A DNA stretch of 7,668 nt from an uncultured Saprospiraceae bacterium (GTDB taxonomy: Bacteria > Bacteroidota > Bacteroidia > Chitinophagales > Saprospiraceae), in assembly GCA_937864255.1 (NCBI GenBank), contig CALMIT010000341.1:1-7668 (forward strand), read 5' to 3'. The notes beneath the pieces were generated by a model that saw only the letters and a list, made by a program, of their open reading frames with translations, did not search any database and was not told the origin of the DNA. A program made the position numbers and the translations under genes. Every line of letters begins with the position of its first letter. The first letter of the stretch is position 1. Of the stretch, positions 6,599 to 7,668 are shown piece by piece.

Positions 6599-6941
6599 TC
6601 CGAAACAACAACAATTTCAATTACTTGAAAAAGAATTAAAATCCTACAAGCCGGTATTTGCGGGTCTGGTAGATACGATCAGGGAGCAGGGTGTGTCTGC
6701 TTACCCGATTATGGTCATTTCGCAAAAAGAGGTGGAAATCGGGCTGCCTGTCGTGGATCATCGCGAGGTGGACGGTAACTGGTCAGTCAATGCATCCACG
6801 ATGGAAGAATTTCTGGCCCGGCAGATTATTTTACCGGAAAAAATAGAGAGCTTCAAATCGCTTTTTGACAGCCATGAACAGCATTTTTGTCTGTTTGTCA
6901 TTTCCGACTTTGGAGCAGATTTTGTCTTTTTACCAAAATGA
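6591..6941 (+). CDS. Conserved-looking small protein of unknown function
   Basis: A 116-residue soluble protein with no signal peptide or membrane segment and no domain I can name. It opens with a charged helix (about 5-35, KELKSYKPVFAGLVDTIREQG). An alternating hydrophobic stretch follows (YPIMVISQKEVEIGLPVV, about 38-55), then a WSVNASTMEEFLARQII block near 63-79, a second helix, and a closing strand pair (FCLFVISDFGADFVFLP, about 98-114). The alternation of helix and strand suggests a small alpha/beta fold. The ATG lies inside the end of rlmD (8 bp overlap, ATGGATAA), which points to translational coupling, and base use matches its neighbours, so I take it as real. My impression is that similar proteins occur in other Bacteroidota, but this is from memory and untested. 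Confidence 0.75.
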   Translation: MDNPKQQQFQLLEKELKSYKPVFAGLVDTIREQGVSAYPIMVISQKEVEIGLPVVDHREVDGNWSVNASTMEEFLARQIILPEKIESFKSLFDSHEQHFCLFVISDFGADFVFLPK

Positions 6942-6982
6942 CAAATCCTTTCGCCAAACGATAAAACCCGCAGCGATTTCTC

Positions 6983-7668
6983 ATGAGCCATTTTGAAACC
7001 GGAAACCAGGTATTGCTGATAGAAGACAATCCGGGCGACGCCCGGCTGGTGGAGATTTTGCTCAGAGAATCCGACCTTTCCGATTGCATCATCACGCGAA
7101 GAGAATCACTTCTGGAGGGTTTGCAGATTTTGGGAGAACGGAGTGATTTTGCCGCTGTTTTGCTCGATCTCAGCCTGCCCGACAGCAATGGTTTTGAAAC
7201 GCTGGAAAAACTGCTTACCAAATTTCCAGACCTCAACGTCATCGTGCTGACCGGCTATTCTGATAAAGAACTTGGCGTGAAAGCGGTACAGGCAGGCGCG
7301 CAGGATTTTTTGGTCAAAGGCGCTTTTGACGCTGACCAATTGAGCAAGTCGCTGCGCTTTTCCATCGAGCGCAACGCCATCCTCAGCAGGCTCGAAGAGA
7401 CGCAACGCATCGCCCATATCGGCAACTGGGAATGCGATCCCGTCCGTTCATTTTTTGACGCTTCCGATGAAGTGTACCGCATTTTCGGCTTGTGGCCCCG
7501 CCGCCTCAATTTTACTTACGATGATTTGCAAAATCCGCGGCATCCTTTTTCCATTTTTCAAAATATCCATTCGGATGTGCTGGTGTCCAACACTTTGAAA
7601 AAAGATATTTCCCTGCGATTGTCCGGCGGCGCGCAGCGTTTCGTATTCATACAATGCAATGTGGAAAA
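6983..7668 (+). CDS. Receiver-PAS signalling protein (partial, C-terminus off the right edge)
   Basis: Cytoplasmic two-component signalling protein; 228 full codons are visible. An N-terminal CheY-like receiver domain covers about 8-125 and has all the key residues: acidic pair E14/D15, phospho-acceptor D62 in LLDLSLPDSNG, T90 in VLTGYSD, and K112 in FLVKGAF. A short helical linker leads to a PAS-fold region from about 142 (AHIGNWECD, then SDEVYRIFGLWP at 161-172). The part after residue 180 is less typical, because the common HPDD motif of this PAS class is not evident. The missing end may carry a histidine kinase, a GGDEF or another output domain, so neither hybrid kinase nor response regulator can be chosen. 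The ATG at 6983 is taken because the receiver begins about 8 residues later; the gene starts 41 bp after the preceding stop and could share its transcript. Confidence 0.88.
   Translation, partial: MSHFETGNQVLLIEDNPGDARLVEILLRESDLSDCIITRRESLLEGLQILGERSDFAAVLLDLSLPDSNGFETLEKLLTKFPDLNVIVLTGYSDKELGVKAVQAGAQDFLVKGAFDADQLSKSLRFSIERNAILSRLEETQRIAHIGNWECDPVRSFFDASDEVYRIFGLWPRRLNFTYDDLQNPRHPFSIFQNIHSDVLVSNTLKKDISLRLSGGAQRFVFIQCNVE

Overview
The window looks like an ordinary chromosomal segment of a member of the Bacteroidota, possibly of the Saprospiria. The case rests on three things. The TPR / PD40 propeller / carboxypeptidase-regulatory-like domain order of one large exported protein is typical of that phylum. 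Gene starts show no clear Shine-Dalgarno sequences. Intergenic gaps carry exact matches to the TAnnTTTG -7 box used by the Bacteroidota primary sigma factor. The class assignment is a guess from general appearance. No tRNA, rRNA, CRISPR array, insertion sequence or phage gene was seen.

Layout. Positions 1-1178, minus strand: the 5' part (392 codons) of a YejE/DppC-type peptide ABC transporter permease, running off the left edge. Positions 1179-1339: a divergent intergenic region with candidate promoters. Positions 1340-1939, plus: purN (GAR transformylase), with a GTG start. Positions 1981-4224, plus: an exported 747-residue protein with TPR, PD40 propeller, carboxypeptidase-regulatory-like and C-terminal SPOR domains. 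Positions 4248-4289: a strong intrinsic terminator, followed by a -7 box at 4335-4342. Positions 4371-5114, plus: an RDD-family membrane protein. Positions 5147-6598, plus: rlmD, a 4Fe-4S 23S rRNA uracil-C5 methyltransferase. Positions 6591-6941, plus: a 116-residue protein of unknown function whose start overlaps the rlmD stop. From 6983 to the right edge, plus: a protein beginning with a receiver domain and a PAS-like domain.

Transcription: purN and the exported protein probably form one unit (41 bp gap) ended by the terminator at 4248. The RDD gene, rlmD and the 116-residue gene probably form a second unit (32 bp gap, then an 8 bp overlap), and the receiver-PAS gene may belong to it (41 bp gap). 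The genes do not make up one pathway; they cover peptide uptake, purine synthesis, an envelope scaffold, rRNA modification and signalling.

I found no convincing new multi-gene system. The points most worth a second look are the SPOR domain at the end of a PorE-like architecture where an OmpA domain is usual, a roughly 70-residue two-helix insertion in the permease, and a GC-rich 24-nt imperfect repeat with a SalI-type palindrome at the left edge. The permease reading frame enters that repeat just where a conserved family motif should continue.
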